Part shown: in pieces, positions 38,825-47,891 of the stretch | Position numbering within the stretch: position 1 is the first letter of the stretch | Layout of the letters: the number at the start of each line of letters is the position of its first letter | Source of the DNA: Roseibium sediminicola | Lineage (GTDB): Bacteria; Pseudomonadota; Alphaproteobacteria; Rhizobiales; Stappiaceae | Assembly (NCBI RefSeq): GCF_023156505.1 | Contig: NZ_JALNMJ010000026.1 | Location: forward strand, 1 to 64,000 | Direction of reading: 5' to 3' | Length of the DNA: 64,000 bases | Made by a program: the position numbers and the translations under genes | The notes under the pieces: model-generated | Told to the model about the DNA's origin: nothing | The model's input: the letters and a program-made list of their open reading frames with translations, nothing else | Databases searched by the model: none

Positions 38825-41275
38825 CTACGAGGCCGGAGGACTTCCGCCCTCTTCCTTCCGATCCAGCGCGGCCACCAGCTTGTCGATGTCCTTGAGATGC
38901 AGGTCGCGCTGGGGGTACGGGATCTCGATCTCCGCCTTGCCGAGTTCGGTGTAGATCCTGAACAGAAGATCCGACTGGGTCGTCAGGATGTTGTTGACGT
39001 CCTTCAGGTAACAGCGCAGCTCGAAATTGAGCGCGCTGTCGCCAAGCCCCATGAACAGCACGAAAGGCGCCGGATAGCGGGCGATCGTGTAATGCCCGCG
39101 GGCCGCGTCCAACAGGATCTGTTTGACCTTTTCCAGATCGCTGCCATAGGCGACCCGCACCGGCAGCAACAGCCGGCCCGACTTGTTGCTCAGGGTCATG
39201 TTGCGCACCGTGCCGGCGATCAGGTCGGAATTCGGAATGATGACGTCATGCCGGTCGAAGGTTTCGATGCGCGTGGAGCGGACCGAAATCTTGCGCACAT
39301 AGCCCGACTGGCCGGACACCTCGATCCAGTCGCCTTCCTTGATCGGCCGCTCGATCAGCAGGATGATTCCGGAGACGAAATTGGAGACGATGGTCTGCAG
39401 GCCGAAACCGATGCCGACGGAGAGCGCCCCGGCGACGACCGCGAGGCTGGAGAGGTTTAGCCCCGCCGTTGACACGGCGATCAGGGAGGCCAGCGTCAGG
39501 CCGACATAACCGGTGCCGGTGACGATGGCGGTCTGCGCCCCGACATCCATGCGTGTCTGCGGCAGGACCGTGCTTTTCAAAAGCGACTGCAGCCATCTCG
39601 TGACCACCACGCCGATACCGAACACGGCCACCAGAACGGCAAAGCTGTCGAGAGACAGGTGAATGTCGCCAAGCTGAACGCCTTCTGTGAACAGGCGCCA
39701 GACTTCCAGAATATCCGTGCCGCGCGCGCCCCAAGTCAGCGCGATCAGGGGCGCGAAGATCAGCGTCAGCACGCAGATCAGCCCCATGGCCACGAAGACC
39801 GGCGCGGGTTCGTCTTCCTTGCGACCGAGCGCCGTTTTCACGATCACCAGCACCAGATGATAGAGCATGAAGCCGATCCCGAGCTGCGCGGCGGTCATGA
39901 TCACCGGGATGATGGCAACACGGGCAAGCTGGACATAGCCGACCAGGGTCACGCAAACCGCCAGAATCGCCGAGGCTCTCATCAGGAGGGACAGAAATAA
40001 CAGGAAACCGGACTCCTGCGGTTTCACATAGGCTTCCTCTGGCTCAGCGTCTTCCTCCTCGGCCTCAGCAGCCGGCGCGGCCTGCTCTTCGGTGACGTCC
40101 TTGGAGCGGATGACGCCCGCCAGAGCCCAAAGCAGGGCAGAGGCCAGCAGGATCGGCGATGCAGACAGCACCGAGATCGTCGCGTCTCTGAAGGTGTTGT
40201 CGCGCTGCAGCGCCTCGACGGCGATTTCAAAGGCCATGAAAACCCCGAGACCCTGGCACAGGCGGAGCCCCCGTCGCGCCTCCTTATCCCCCAGGTCGAG
40301 CAGACGCCAGCGGCTCTGTCCGGGGGAAAACAGCGTGTGGCCAATCCAGTTCGCCACAATCAGGAAAAGGGCCATTGCCGGAACGGCAATGCCGGCTGTC
40401 CGCGCCGAGTTCGGATAAATGTCGAGAATCGGCAACACGCCGATCAGCGCCAGCGCGCCGATGCTCGGCAGCACCAGAAAACTGGCATTGTAAAGCAGCC
40501 CCAGAACCAGCGCCTTGGCCCCGCTGGCCGGTCGATTGCAATACCGCTTGAGCGCCCTCGAAATCGGGTTCTGCAGGGCGGCGAGAAACAGGATGCCGAA
40601 AACGGCCAGACCGATCGCCAGAGGCAGCGTGTCGCTCAGGTTTTTCGACACGCTCGGCCTTGCCAACTCACTGTTGATGTCGCGTTCAAGCCTGCGCTGG
40701 AATTCCGCGATTTCCCGAAATCCTGTCGACCAGGCGGAGGGTGCAAGCGGCGACGGATACCGGGCCAGGAGGGTTTCAAACTGCCTGGACCGGAGCTGCC
40801 GGTCGACCTGCCGGATGTAGAATTCCGCCTCTCCGAGCGTCTCGCCCGCCTGCCTGACCGGTGCATTGGCCGCGGCCAAGGCGTTGGTGAGTTCGGCGCG
40901 TCTTGCGGCGATCTCCTCCGCCTCCTTCTGGCCGTCGGCGGGTGGTGGCCCGAGGCTTTTCAATTGCGCCTCCAGCGCACTGGCGCGGATGTTGACCCGG
41001 TCGACAATCGCCGCATTCCGGTCACGGACCAGCACAAGCTGGCTGCGCAACTGCTCCAGGGTCTTGGGCGAGACGACCCTGTTCTGGAGCGCGATGGTGG
41101 CCCGGTTGAACAGGTCGGCGGCGGAGGAACGCGCGGTGTCCGCGGGTCCGGTCTCGGAGGCCACCGCCGGGGTTTGCGGCACCGGTGCATCGGTGCTCTG
41201 CTGCGCCTTGGCGCCGACGGCCGCAAGACTTGCCGAAAAGACAAAAGCAAACAGAATTTTTTTCAAAAACGTCAT
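38825..41275 (-). CDS. MscS-family mechanosensitive channel, large MscK-like with DUF3772
   Basis: The 816-residue product has a signal peptide (residues 1-24) and a periplasmic coiled-coil domain of about 200 residues (TLEQLRSQLVLVRDRNAAIV, the DUF3772 region). Several membrane helices follow, and then the MscS core near residues 600-700: LSSLAVVAGALSVGIGFGLQ (pore helix with Gly/Ala packing), SGIILLIERPIKEGDWIEV and RSTRIETFDRHDVIIPNSDLI. The C-terminal beta/alpha cap follows. An acidic linker EEEDAEPEEAYV lies between helices. It probably protects against hypo-osmotic shock. Confidence 0.88.
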   Translation of the reverse strand: MTFLKKILFAFVFSASLAAVGAKAQQSTDAPVPQTPAVASETGPADTARSSAADLFNRATIALQNRVVSPKTLEQLRSQLVLVRDRNAAIVDRVNIRASALEAQLKSLGPPPADGQKEAEEIAARRAELTNALAAANAPVRQAGETLGEAEFYIRQVDRQLRSRQFETLLARYPSPLAPSAWSTGFREIAEFQRRLERDINSELARPSVSKNLSDTLPLAIGLAVFGILFLAALQNPISRALKRYCNRPASGAKALVLGLLYNASFLVLPSIGALALIGVLPILDIYPNSARTAGIAVPAMALFLIVANWIGHTLFSPGQSRWRLLDLGDKEARRGLRLCQGLGVFMAFEIAVEALQRDNTFRDATISVLSASPILLASALLWALAGVIRSKDVTEEQAAPAAEAEEEDAEPEEAYVKPQESGFLLFLSLLMRASAILAVCVTLVGYVQLARVAIIPVIMTAAQLGIGFMLYHLVLVIVKTALGRKEDEPAPVFVAMGLICVLTLIFAPLIALTWGARGTDILEVWRLFTEGVQLGDIHLSLDSFAVLVAVFGIGVVVTRWLQSLLKSTVLPQTRMDVGAQTAIVTGTGYVGLTLASLIAVSTAGLNLSSLAVVAGALSVGIGFGLQTIVSNFVSGIILLIERPIKEGDWIEVSGQSGYVRKISVRSTRIETFDRHDVIIPNSDLIAGTVRNMTLSNKSGRLLLPVRVAYGSDLEKVKQILLDAARGHYTIARYPAPFVLFMGLGDSALNFELRCYLKDVNNILTTQSDLLFRIYTELGKAEIEIPYPQRDLHLKDIDKLVAALDRKEEGGSPPAS

Positions 41276-41503
41276 GAAGCGCCGTCGGGTCGATTTTCTT
41301 GATAACAGACTGGCTGGCTTTTCTGTCCAGTCAATCCTCGGAGTGAGGTCAATCCGTTGAAGGCGGATCCAAACTCTGGCTTAAACGCCGAATCCGGCGA
41401 AACTTTTCTCTTCGAAACACACCTGTCGCAAAAGCGGCCTATGGAAAAAAGGTGGCGGACCTGCCCAGCTGCCCGGACTTGGCCCGATTTCGGTGCCAAG
41501 CCG

Positions 41504-41534
41504 TTGACAGAGCGGCGTAAGCCTGCCCTAACAT
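41504..41534 (+). promoter_or_regulatory. Possible promoter of the three-gene coiled-coil operon
   Basis: A perfect TTGACA (41504-41509) lies about 100 bases upstream of the first gene; TAACAT (41529-41534) is a weak -10 at 19 bases. It lies in the 334-base divergent gap after the MscK-like gene, which otherwise shows no feature. Confidence 0.35.
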
Positions 41535-41609
41535 GCGTGAATATTGACGTTAACAGGACGTTGCGGCCGACTTTTAAAAAAATGCCGCCGTCTTTCGAGG
41601 AGGTCAGAC

Positions 41610-42815
41610 ATGACAGACGCGGCAGCCCCAGAAACTCCGGACAATGCGGCGGCTCCGGCCGGCGGTTTTTCTCCGCTTCAATATCTCGACCGCGCCCTGT
41701 CGACGCTCCGTGACATCGGCATCACGCCGGAAAGCGAGGCCGATGCCCCGATCAACGCCCTCCTGGAACAGATTTCCGACCTGTCGCCGGACAAGGTGCT
41801 GGTGATTTCCCGCACGCTTGCCCAGGCTTCAAATTTCAACGAAGTGGTGCGCAACCAGGTCCAGCAGATGGATATCGGCGAGCGCTACGAACAGATCACC
41901 GAAGCCTTCAACACCATTCGCGACGACGCCAAGGCCCTGGTTGACCAGCTGGCGGACGGCAAGATCTCCTTCACCGAGAACCTTGCCAACAAGTGGCGTG
42001 ACATGCGCCGCGGCACCATCTCGGACCGTTTCGACGACATCCGCGGCACCTACAAGGATGTTGCCCGGGCCACCAAGGACCAGATCGAGCGCGAACAGAC
42101 CATCCTGGAAGCCTATCGCGACTTCCGCGGCGCACTGAAACAGGCCGAAGTGACCGCGCTGGAACTACTGAACATGGCGACCGAAAAGCTCTCGGCGGCC
42201 AAGGCGGCGCTCGAAGGCGCCTCCGGCGAGGTTGAGGCCTATGCCGGCGACGACGCGGCCCAGAAAGCCCGCCTGGAGCTGGCGCGAGATGAGAAACTGC
42301 GCGAGATGCAGGACGAGGAAAAGCGCTACCAGATCGCCAAGGACCTCTCCGACAACCTGACCGTCGGCTACAACACATCCGAAGTGATCATGGCGCGGCT
42401 GGTGCAGACCACCAATGCCAAGGAGCGGGTCTATGCCCAGTCGGTCAGCTTCTTTTCCACCAACGAATCCGTTCTGACCGCCCTGAATGCCTCCTTCACC
42501 GGCCTGCAGGGGCTGCATGAGTCCACGGAAACGCTGAATGCCATGAAGGACGGCATCAACAAGAGCCTGGAGACCTTGGCCGAAATCGGCGACACGGTGC
42601 AGCAGGAGGCCCTGAAGGCCGGGTACGGGCCGACGGTTGCGGCCGCCTCGGTCAAGAAGCTGGTCGACAGCGTGGTGAACTTCCAGGTCCAGTCGCGCGA
42701 GATCATCAACGAGATGCGCGACATGTCGACCAAGAACTCGGAAGAAATCCGCAACGCGGTCGAGGACGGCAAACGGCGCCTTGCCAAGCTGACCGCCCAG
42801 GGTCAGGCCCTCTAA
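41610..42815 (+). CDS. Helical coiled-coil protein, first gene of the DUF6384 operon (TelA-like architecture)
   Basis: This 401-residue, almost entirely alpha-helical protein has no signal peptide or membrane segment. Segments such as RGTYKDVARATKDQIEREQ, ILEAYRDFRGALKQAEVTAL and ELLNMATEKLSAAKAALEGA form long heptad-rich helices. The C-terminal half (SFFSTNESVLTALNASFTGL, DTVQQEALKAGYGPTVAAAS, REIINEMRDMSTKNSEEIRN) recalls the helical layout of TelA/KlaA proteins, but this is resemblance of pattern only. ATG 41610 has GAGGAGG upstream. It is followed 57 bases later by the DUF6384 gene. Function unknown. Confidence 0.6.
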   Translation: MTDAAAPETPDNAAAPAGGFSPLQYLDRALSTLRDIGITPESEADAPINALLEQISDLSPDKVLVISRTLAQASNFNEVVRNQVQQMDIGERYEQITEAFNTIRDDAKALVDQLADGKISFTENLANKWRDMRRGTISDRFDDIRGTYKDVARATKDQIEREQTILEAYRDFRGALKQAEVTALELLNMATEKLSAAKAALEGASGEVEAYAGDDAAQKARLELARDEKLREMQDEEKRYQIAKDLSDNLTVGYNTSEVIMARLVQTTNAKERVYAQSVSFFSTNESVLTALNASFTGLQGLHESTETLNAMKDGINKSLETLAEIGDTVQQEALKAGYGPTVAAASVKKLVDSVVNFQVQSREIINEMRDMSTKNSEEIRNAVEDGKRRLAKLTAQGQAL

Positions 42816-42872
42816 CAGGCCAGGTCTGGCGGACCGGCTGGCCGGTCCGCCCGCAGGAGAAGTTACGCGTTT

Positions 42873-43799
42873 ATGGCAAGCAAATCCGACGCCCCGCTCG
42901 ACGATCTCATGATGGCGATGGACGTGGTCGACACGCTGCGCCACGAAGAGGGACAGGTCGCCAGGGAACTGAAGGCCGACGAGCGCGACGCCGCCATGGT
43001 CGAGCGGCTGAGGCAGGTCTATGCCGCCCAGGGCATCGAGGTTCCGGACCATATCCTGAAAGCCGGTGTCGAAGACCTGAAGCGCGACCGTTTCGTTTAT
43101 GCTCCGCCATCGGCCGGTTTTCAGCGCACGCTGGCCATGGTCTATATATCGCGCGGGACCTGGTCCAAGTGGCTGGCCGCGGTCGCCGCAGTGCTCGTGG
43201 TCTGTATTGCAGCCTGGTATTTCATCGTCAAATTGCCGGCGCAGCGGGCCGAGGCCGATCTGCAGGCCAGACTGCAGGCGCTGCCGGCGGCCCTCACCGA
43301 ATTGGTGACCCGGGTCGACGACCTGACCGAAAACGCCGACATCGAGGCGGAAGCGCAACGCCTGGCCGCGGACGGGCGTCTGGCATTGTCGGACGGCAAG
43401 TCGGAGGCCGCCTTCAAGGCGGAAACGGACCTGCGCAAGCTGGCTGCGAACCTTCAGGAAGTCTTCGAGGTGCGCATCATCTCGCGCGAAGGCGTGCCCA
43501 CCGGCGTCGAGCGCATTCCGGACGGCAACAGGAAAACCCAGAACTACTACATCATCGTCGAAGCGGTTGACCCGGACGGCAATGTCCTGGAGCGCGATAT
43601 CGTCTCCGAAGAAAACAGCCAGGCGCAGCGGGTCGACAAATGGGGCCAGCGGGTCTCCGAGACAATCTATGACGCTGTACGCCGGGACAAGATGGAAGAC
43701 GGTATCGTGCAAAAGGGCACGCTCGGCCGCAAAAGGCGGGGCGAACTGGACATCAAATGGCGCAGCGGCGTTCAGGACGGAGCAATCACGACATGGTAA
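42873..43799 (+). CDS. DUF6384-type single-pass membrane protein
   Basis: The 308-residue product has an acidic N-terminal cytoplasmic part with DLMMAMDVVDTLRHEEGQV. One membrane helix follows at about residues 99-120 (KWLAAVAAVLVVCIAAWYFI), then an external helical stretch and a beta-rich domain with EVFEVRIISREGVPTGVERI and NYYIIVEAVDPDGN. It ends in a basic segment, KGTLGRKRRGELDIKWRSG. This matches the order of proteins annotated DUF6384, with no known function. As the middle gene of a three-gene cluster it could anchor the two flanking coiled-coil proteins to the membrane; that is inference. Confidence 0.6.
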   Translation: MASKSDAPLDDLMMAMDVVDTLRHEEGQVARELKADERDAAMVERLRQVYAAQGIEVPDHILKAGVEDLKRDRFVYAPPSAGFQRTLAMVYISRGTWSKWLAAVAAVLVVCIAAWYFIVKLPAQRAEADLQARLQALPAALTELVTRVDDLTENADIEAEAQRLAADGRLALSDGKSEAAFKAETDLRKLAANLQEVFEVRIISREGVPTGVERIPDGNRKTQNYYIIVEAVDPDGNVLERDIVSEENSQAQRVDKWGQRVSETIYDAVRRDKMEDGIVQKGTLGRKRRGELDIKWRSGVQDGAITTW

Positions 43800-43836
43800 A
43801 GGCCGTTAGCGTGATGTCAGACCGGGAGCCGCATGC

Positions 43837-45267
43837 ATGCTGACCGGACGCCAGACCCTCGGTACGATTGAAGAATCGCTTGCGGACCTTCGCCGCGAGG
43901 AAGCCGAACTCAGCAAGCGTATCGAGCGCTCGACACGGGCCCTGACCGACCTGCAGGAACGCCAGAGCGAAGCCTATCGGGATCTCGCCCGTTTCCGCCT
44001 GGACACGGACAGCGCCGGCGCGCTCAACACACGCCTGGACAGCGCCGCCCGGGAAGCCCGCCGCCTCCTGGACAAGCGCAGCTCGGACTACAAGGTTCTG
44101 ACCGACCAGCTGCGGCAATGCGAGAGCGAACGCAGCCAGCTGCAAAAAAAGCGCGCCGATCTCGACGAAAGCCGTGATGCCGCCGAGAATCAGATGGACG
44201 AGCTGATGGAGGTGGTCGACAGCCGGCTGGAAGGCGATGCCGCCTACCAGGCCCAGCACGCGCGCACCGAAGCTGCCCTTGCCACCGCCGAAGCCGCGGC
44301 CTCCAAGGCCAAAACGTCGGACCGGGACCGTCAGGAAAAAGGCAAGGCCTATGAGGCAGACCCGCTGTTTCTCTATCTCTGGCAGCGCGGCTACGGCACG
44401 CCCGACTACAAGCGCCGCGGTCTGGTGCGCTCTCTGGACCATTGGGTTGCCGGTCTGATCCGCTTTCACGATGCCCGCGCCAATTATGCCATGCTGACCA
44501 GCATTCCGGAACGCATGGCGCGTCATGCCGAGCGCTGCAGCGAGATCGCCGAGGAGGAGCAGGCCAAGCTGGCGGAATTCAGCCGCAACGCCATGACCGA
44601 TGCCGCCGGCGCGGATCTGGTCGGCACGATCGAGGATCTCACCGGCACGATCGACCAGATCGACGGCGAGCTCGACAAGCTCGACCGCCAGATCGAGACC
44701 CTGTCGGAGGCGCTGGCGGAATTTTCCAGCGGCGAGGACGCCGATTTCCAGAAGGCCGAGGAGCATCTCGCCGTCTCGCTACAGGCCGACGATCTCGGCG
44801 ACCTGTGGCGGGCTGCGTTGGCGACGCCTTCGCCGGAAGACGAAAAGATCGTGCAACGGATCGAGGACCTGAGGGAACGGATCGAGCAGATCACACGGGA
44901 GATCCGCCAGGACCGGGAACTCCAGCGCGACACCGGCCGCCGCCGCGGTGAACTGGCCGATGTCATCAAGCGCTTCCGTTCCAAGGGCTATGGCAGCTGG
45001 GAATCCACCTTTTCCGACGACAAGCTGACGACCGTGCTGCTGGGCGAGCTGGTCAAGGGCGCGATCACCGGCGCCGATTACTGGTCGCGGGCGGAACGGT
45101 CTCACAAGCGCCGCAAGCCGCGCGGCCGTCAGGTCGCTTTTCCGAAAGGCTCCGGCCTGCCCAAATCCATGGGCGGTCTTGGCGGCAACAAAACCTTCGG
45201 CGGGGGCGGTTTCAAAAGCGGCGGCAGTTTCGGCGGCGGCGGTTTCAAGACGGGCGACAGTTTCTGA
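43837..45267 (+). CDS. Coiled-coil protein with Gly/Phe-rich tail, third gene of the DUF6384 operon
   Basis: The 476-residue product begins with about 130 residues of coiled coil (LADLRREEAELSKRIERSTR, DQLRQCESERSQLQKKRADL). A globular middle follows with FLYLWQRGYGTPDYKRRGLV and RSLDHWVAGLIRFHDARANY, then another coiled coil (EDLTGTIDQIDGELDKLDRQ). The C-terminus reads YGSWESTFSDDKLTTVLLG and ends with a low-complexity repeat of GGGGFKSGGSFGGGGFKTG type. No signal peptide or catalytic motif is visible. CGGGAG lies upstream of ATG 43837. Its conserved-looking middle and unusual tail suggest a structural or scaffold role; function unknown. Confidence 0.6.
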   Translation: MLTGRQTLGTIEESLADLRREEAELSKRIERSTRALTDLQERQSEAYRDLARFRLDTDSAGALNTRLDSAAREARRLLDKRSSDYKVLTDQLRQCESERSQLQKKRADLDESRDAAENQMDELMEVVDSRLEGDAAYQAQHARTEAALATAEAAASKAKTSDRDRQEKGKAYEADPLFLYLWQRGYGTPDYKRRGLVRSLDHWVAGLIRFHDARANYAMLTSIPERMARHAERCSEIAEEEQAKLAEFSRNAMTDAAGADLVGTIEDLTGTIDQIDGELDKLDRQIETLSEALAEFSSGEDADFQKAEEHLAVSLQADDLGDLWRAALATPSPEDEKIVQRIEDLRERIEQITREIRQDRELQRDTGRRRGELADVIKRFRSKGYGSWESTFSDDKLTTVLLGELVKGAITGADYWSRAERSHKRRKPRGRQVAFPKGSGLPKSMGGLGGNKTFGGGGFKSGGSFGGGGFKTGDSF

Positions 45268-45429
45268 GCGTGGCAGGCGATTTGAAGCCTGCCCTGCTCC
45301 TGTCACAAGGCTTCGTTAGGGCTGTCGTGTCAGTATAGTTTGATAAAAGCAGAGCTGATTGTTGTATTTTGACCTTAACCACGTTTAGAACGTGCCTCTT
45401 GGATGACCTTAAGAAACCCGGGACCGCCG

Positions 45430-45924
45430 ATGCGACGCCTTATTTTTCTCAGCCTCAGCGCCATTGCCCTTGCCGCCTGCCAGTCCGGTTCGTCGCAACG
45501 GACCACGCTGCCCGACCAGCCGCAATTGAGCGTTCCGGCCGGTGCCCAGTCGGTTAACATTGCCGCCGATCCGATGACCGTGCGCAGCGCCCTCGTCGCC
45601 AGCGCCCAGGAACGCGGCACCGTCGTCCTTCAGGATCAGCCCAACATGGTGGTGATGGAGCGGGCGATGACCGGCGACAACCCGGCGCTCGATTCCCAGT
45701 TCGGCCCCTCCGACAACGGCCAGCGCGTGATCCGCATTCGCGTGCGCTTCACCGGCACGCCCTGCCAGACCCTTGCCGTGCAGGATCTCGCCGTGATCAA
45801 CAATGTCCGCACGGCGCTGGAGCAGAGCTTCGTGCTGCCGGGCAACCCGAACACCATGCAAAGCCTGCAGGGTCTCAAGTCCCGCGCCGAACAATCCAGC
45901 TCCTGCCCGCCGATCGCGTCCTGA
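45430..45924 (+). CDS. Lipoprotein, unknown function
   Basis: The 164-residue product has a clear type II signal (MRRLIFLSLSAIALAACQSG, lipobox LAAC with lipidated Cys at residue 16 or so). The mature part has SVNIAADPMTVRSALVASAQ, a hydrophobic RVIRIRVRFTGTPC and a second and third Cys (TPCQTL, SSCPPI) that might form a disulfide. ATG 45430 is preferred over 45403 because it starts exactly at the n-region of the signal. It stands alone after the coiled-coil operon, and the family is not recognised. Confidence 0.7.
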   Translation: MRRLIFLSLSAIALAACQSGSSQRTTLPDQPQLSVPAGAQSVNIAADPMTVRSALVASAQERGTVVLQDQPNMVVMERAMTGDNPALDSQFGPSDNGQRVIRIRVRFTGTPCQTLAVQDLAVINNVRTALEQSFVLPGNPNTMQSLQGLKSRAEQSSSCPPIAS

Positions 45925-45966
45925 TTTCCTGCTTCTTGTGGCGCCGGCAGAGCACAATCTCTCCGG

Positions 45967-46096
45967 CGTCATTCCGGACAAGTGCAGCAATGCTGGGACC
46001 AGGGAGCTATGAGCCAAACACCCTTAGTCCCCGTCGTATCGACATGTGAGGGGCTCTCCGATCCCGGGTCTTCGCTCTGCTTCGCCCGGGATGACG
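45967..46096. repeat. Dispersed palindromic element
   Basis: The ends CGTCATTCCGG and CCGGGATGACG are inverted copies with one mismatch. The right half carries CCCGGGTCTTCGCTCTGC, as in the copy at 51422-51524. It lies in the 302-base gap between the lipoprotein and VOC genes, in which nothing else is visible. Confidence 0.65.
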
Positions 46097-46226
46097 AAGT
46101 CAGAGTTAGCCCGCATACCAAAGGCGTGACCGGGACCCCGGCCACGCCCTTGTCTTGCCGTCCCCGCGGCGGATCACAGCAGTGGGAGACCTCCCCCGCC
46201 CCGGGGTCCGGAAAGATCCTTGATCG

Positions 46227-46655
46227 TCAGGCCGGCAGAGCTTCCGGGGCGAACTGTTTCAGAAACTCTTCGCTCGGCGGGATCGGCTTGATGACGTCAA
46301 TCATCACCCCGTTCGGGTCTCGCGTGATGAAATGGCGCTGGCCGAAGGCCTCGTCGCGCAGCTCCTGCAGGATCGGCAGGCCGCTGGTCTTGGCCGCGCC
46401 ATAGACCGCGTCGACATCCTCGACCTCGAAATTGAGCAGCAGGCCGCCCGCCCCCTTGCCCCGGCCGGCTTCCGGAATGGTCTCGTGCGACTGGTCCAGC
46501 ACCGCAAGATTGACCTTGTCATCTTCTTCCGATTGCAGATGCACATACCAGTCCGCCTCGAAGACCGCCTTGAAGCGGAAGTTCTCCCGGTAGAACCGTA
46601 CCGTTGCGGCAACATCCGCGGTCATGAGAACCGGATAATATTGGGTACATTTCAT
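46227..46655 (-). CDS. VOC (glyoxalase-fold) family protein
   Basis: This 142-residue paired beta-alpha-beta-beta-beta protein starts [21 protein letters not shown], has [20 protein letters not shown] and ends [18 protein letters not shown] with a typical C-terminal Asp-Pro-Asn-Gly turn. VOC proteins bind divalent metal and act as lyases, dioxygenases or antibiotic-binding proteins; specificity cannot be assigned. AGGAG lies upstream of ATG 46655. It is divergent from a TetR regulator with two operators between them, so its expression is probably derepressed by a small molecule. Confidence 0.8.
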   Translation of the reverse strand: MKCTQYYPVLMTADVAATVRFYRENFRFKAVFEADWYVHLQSEEDDKVNLAVLDQSHETIPEAGRGKGAGGLLLNFEVEDVDAVYGAAKTSGLPILQELRDEAFGQRHFITRDPNGVMIDVIKPIPPSEEFLKQFAPEALPA

Positions 46656-46716
46656 CGCTTTTCTCCTGAAGGGCCCGTGCCGGAGCGCGGCGGGGCTTTG
46701 CAAATCCACAAAAAAG

Positions 46717-46733
46717 ACATACAGTCTGTATGT
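46717..46733. promoter_or_regulatory. TetR operator O1 (perfect palindrome)
   Basis: ACATACAGTCTGTATGT is a perfect 8+1+8 palindrome. On the minus strand it lies just after a TTGAAA hexamer, so it would cover the promoter of the VOC gene. Confidence 0.7.
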
Positions 46734-46746
46734 AATTTTTCAACTA

Positions 46747-46763
46747 ACATACAGGCTGCATGT
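46747..46763. promoter_or_regulatory. TetR operator O2, abutting the regulator start codon
   Basis: ACATACAGGCTGCATGT is the same palindrome with one substitution. It ends exactly at the base before ATG 46764, and its centre is 30 bases (about three helical turns) from that of O1. This suggests cooperative autorepression. Confidence 0.68.
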
Positions 46764-47372
46764 ATGCAAGAGAAAAACGACCGGGAGCCCGGAAGCCGCC
46801 GCACCCAGGCCGAGCGCCGCGCGGAAACCCGCAAGGCGCTCCTGGACGCGGCGCGCGCGCTGATCGTGGACAAGGGCTACGCGGAAACGGCAACGCCGGA
46901 GATCGTCAAGGCGGCCAATGTCACCAGGGGCGCGCTCTATCACCATTTTGCCGACAAGGCGGATCTGATGCGTGCACTGGTGCTTCAGGAATCGGAAGCC
47001 ATCGCCGCCGACATCAACGCGGAGACCAACACCGGTCAGACACCGCTCGATGCTTTCATGGCCGGGGCGCAGGCCTATTTCACCGCCATGTCCGTGCCCG
47101 GCCGCGCAAAGATCATGCTGCTGGAAGGCCCGACGGTGCTTGGTCTTGCAGAGATGGCCGAGATCGACCGCCAGACCGGCGGCGCCACGCTCCTGGAAGG
47201 CCTGCGCCACGCCGCCAATCACGGCGCCCTGAAGGATATCCCCCTGGAACCCCTCGCCGACCTGCTCTCCTCCGCCTTCGACCGGGCTGCGCTGGCGATT
47301 GCCAATGGCGAGGACCGGGCGGCCTATGAGAGGGCAACCCGCAAGCTGCTGGCGGGGATTTTGACGGAGTGA
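46764..47372 (+). CDS. TetR-family transcriptional repressor
   Basis: This is a 202-residue TetR protein. The N-terminal HTH reads RKALLDAARALIVDKGYAET, then ATPEIVKAANVTRGALYHHF and ADKADLMRAL, a standard TetR signature. The ligand-binding domain is helical with KIMLLEGPTVLGLAEMAEID, resembling TetR_C_33/QacR-like members. ATG 46764 directly follows operator O2, so the transcript may be short-leadered. It should repress itself and the divergent VOC gene through O1 and O2; the inducer is unknown. Confidence 0.85.
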   Translation: MQEKNDREPGSRRTQAERRAETRKALLDAARALIVDKGYAETATPEIVKAANVTRGALYHHFADKADLMRALVLQESEAIAADINAETNTGQTPLDAFMAGAQAYFTAMSVPGRAKIMLLEGPTVLGLAEMAEIDRQTGGATLLEGLRHAANHGALKDIPLEPLADLLSSAFDRAALAIANGEDRAAYERATRKLLAGILTE

Positions 47373-47467
47373 GGATGGATGCCGTTTGTGCGCCCTCCCC
47401 CTTCGAGGCGGCGAGAACCGCAAATTGACACTTGTCGTTAGGCTTGAGCAAGCGCGTTTCCTCCGGT

Positions 47468-47612
47468 TGTCATCCCGGCCAAGCGCAGCGCGAGCCGGGA
47501 CCCACTCTCGGTCCCGCTTGTCAAAGCGTGCGCTTTGTTGTCAGCGGGGGCCATACCCATCGCTCTGCAAACGAGTAGGCCCCGGGTCTCCCGTTGGTCG
47601 CCCGGGGTGACA
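47468..47612. repeat. Dispersed palindromic element
   Basis: The ends TGTCATCCCGG and CCGGGGTGACA are inverted copies with one mismatch, and the internal GCCCCGGGTCTCCCGTTGG resembles other copies. It lies in the 519-base gap between the TetR and second VOC genes, which holds no gene I can support. Confidence 0.65.
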
Positions 47613-47645
47613 CCGGTACTTGAGGCAAAGCTTTGCCCCTCCGTC

Positions 47646-47749
47646 GTCATCTCCGCGAAAGCGGAGACCCAGGACTCCATGAGACGGACGGCTGGAACCG
47701 CAAGCACACGGTGCCTGGGCCTCGGGTCTCCCTAAGGTCGCCCTGAATG
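47646..47749. repeat. Degenerate dispersed palindromic element
   Basis: It starts GTCATCTCCGCGAAAGCGGAG with ACCCAGGACTCC as in other copies; the right side, CTCGGGTCTCCCTAAGGTCG, followed by CCCTGAATGA, is diverged. It sits in tandem right after the preceding element. Confidence 0.5.
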
Positions 47750-47891
47750 AAAAAAGGCATAGCTGGCGCGCCCACTCCAGACGGAATTTCCTGCCCTCGA
47801 AGGCAAAAACCCGCTCCCTGTCGCGATCCTTCAAGACAGGCAATACCCCGTCCGCTAGAAGACCGGCAGACCAAGCCTCAAGGAGCCTCAA

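Noticed and set aside
42165-43712. 515-codon antisense frame across the DUF6384 operon
   Set aside because: It crosses two sense genes and their intergenic gap and shows no domain; composition fits antisense codon bias.
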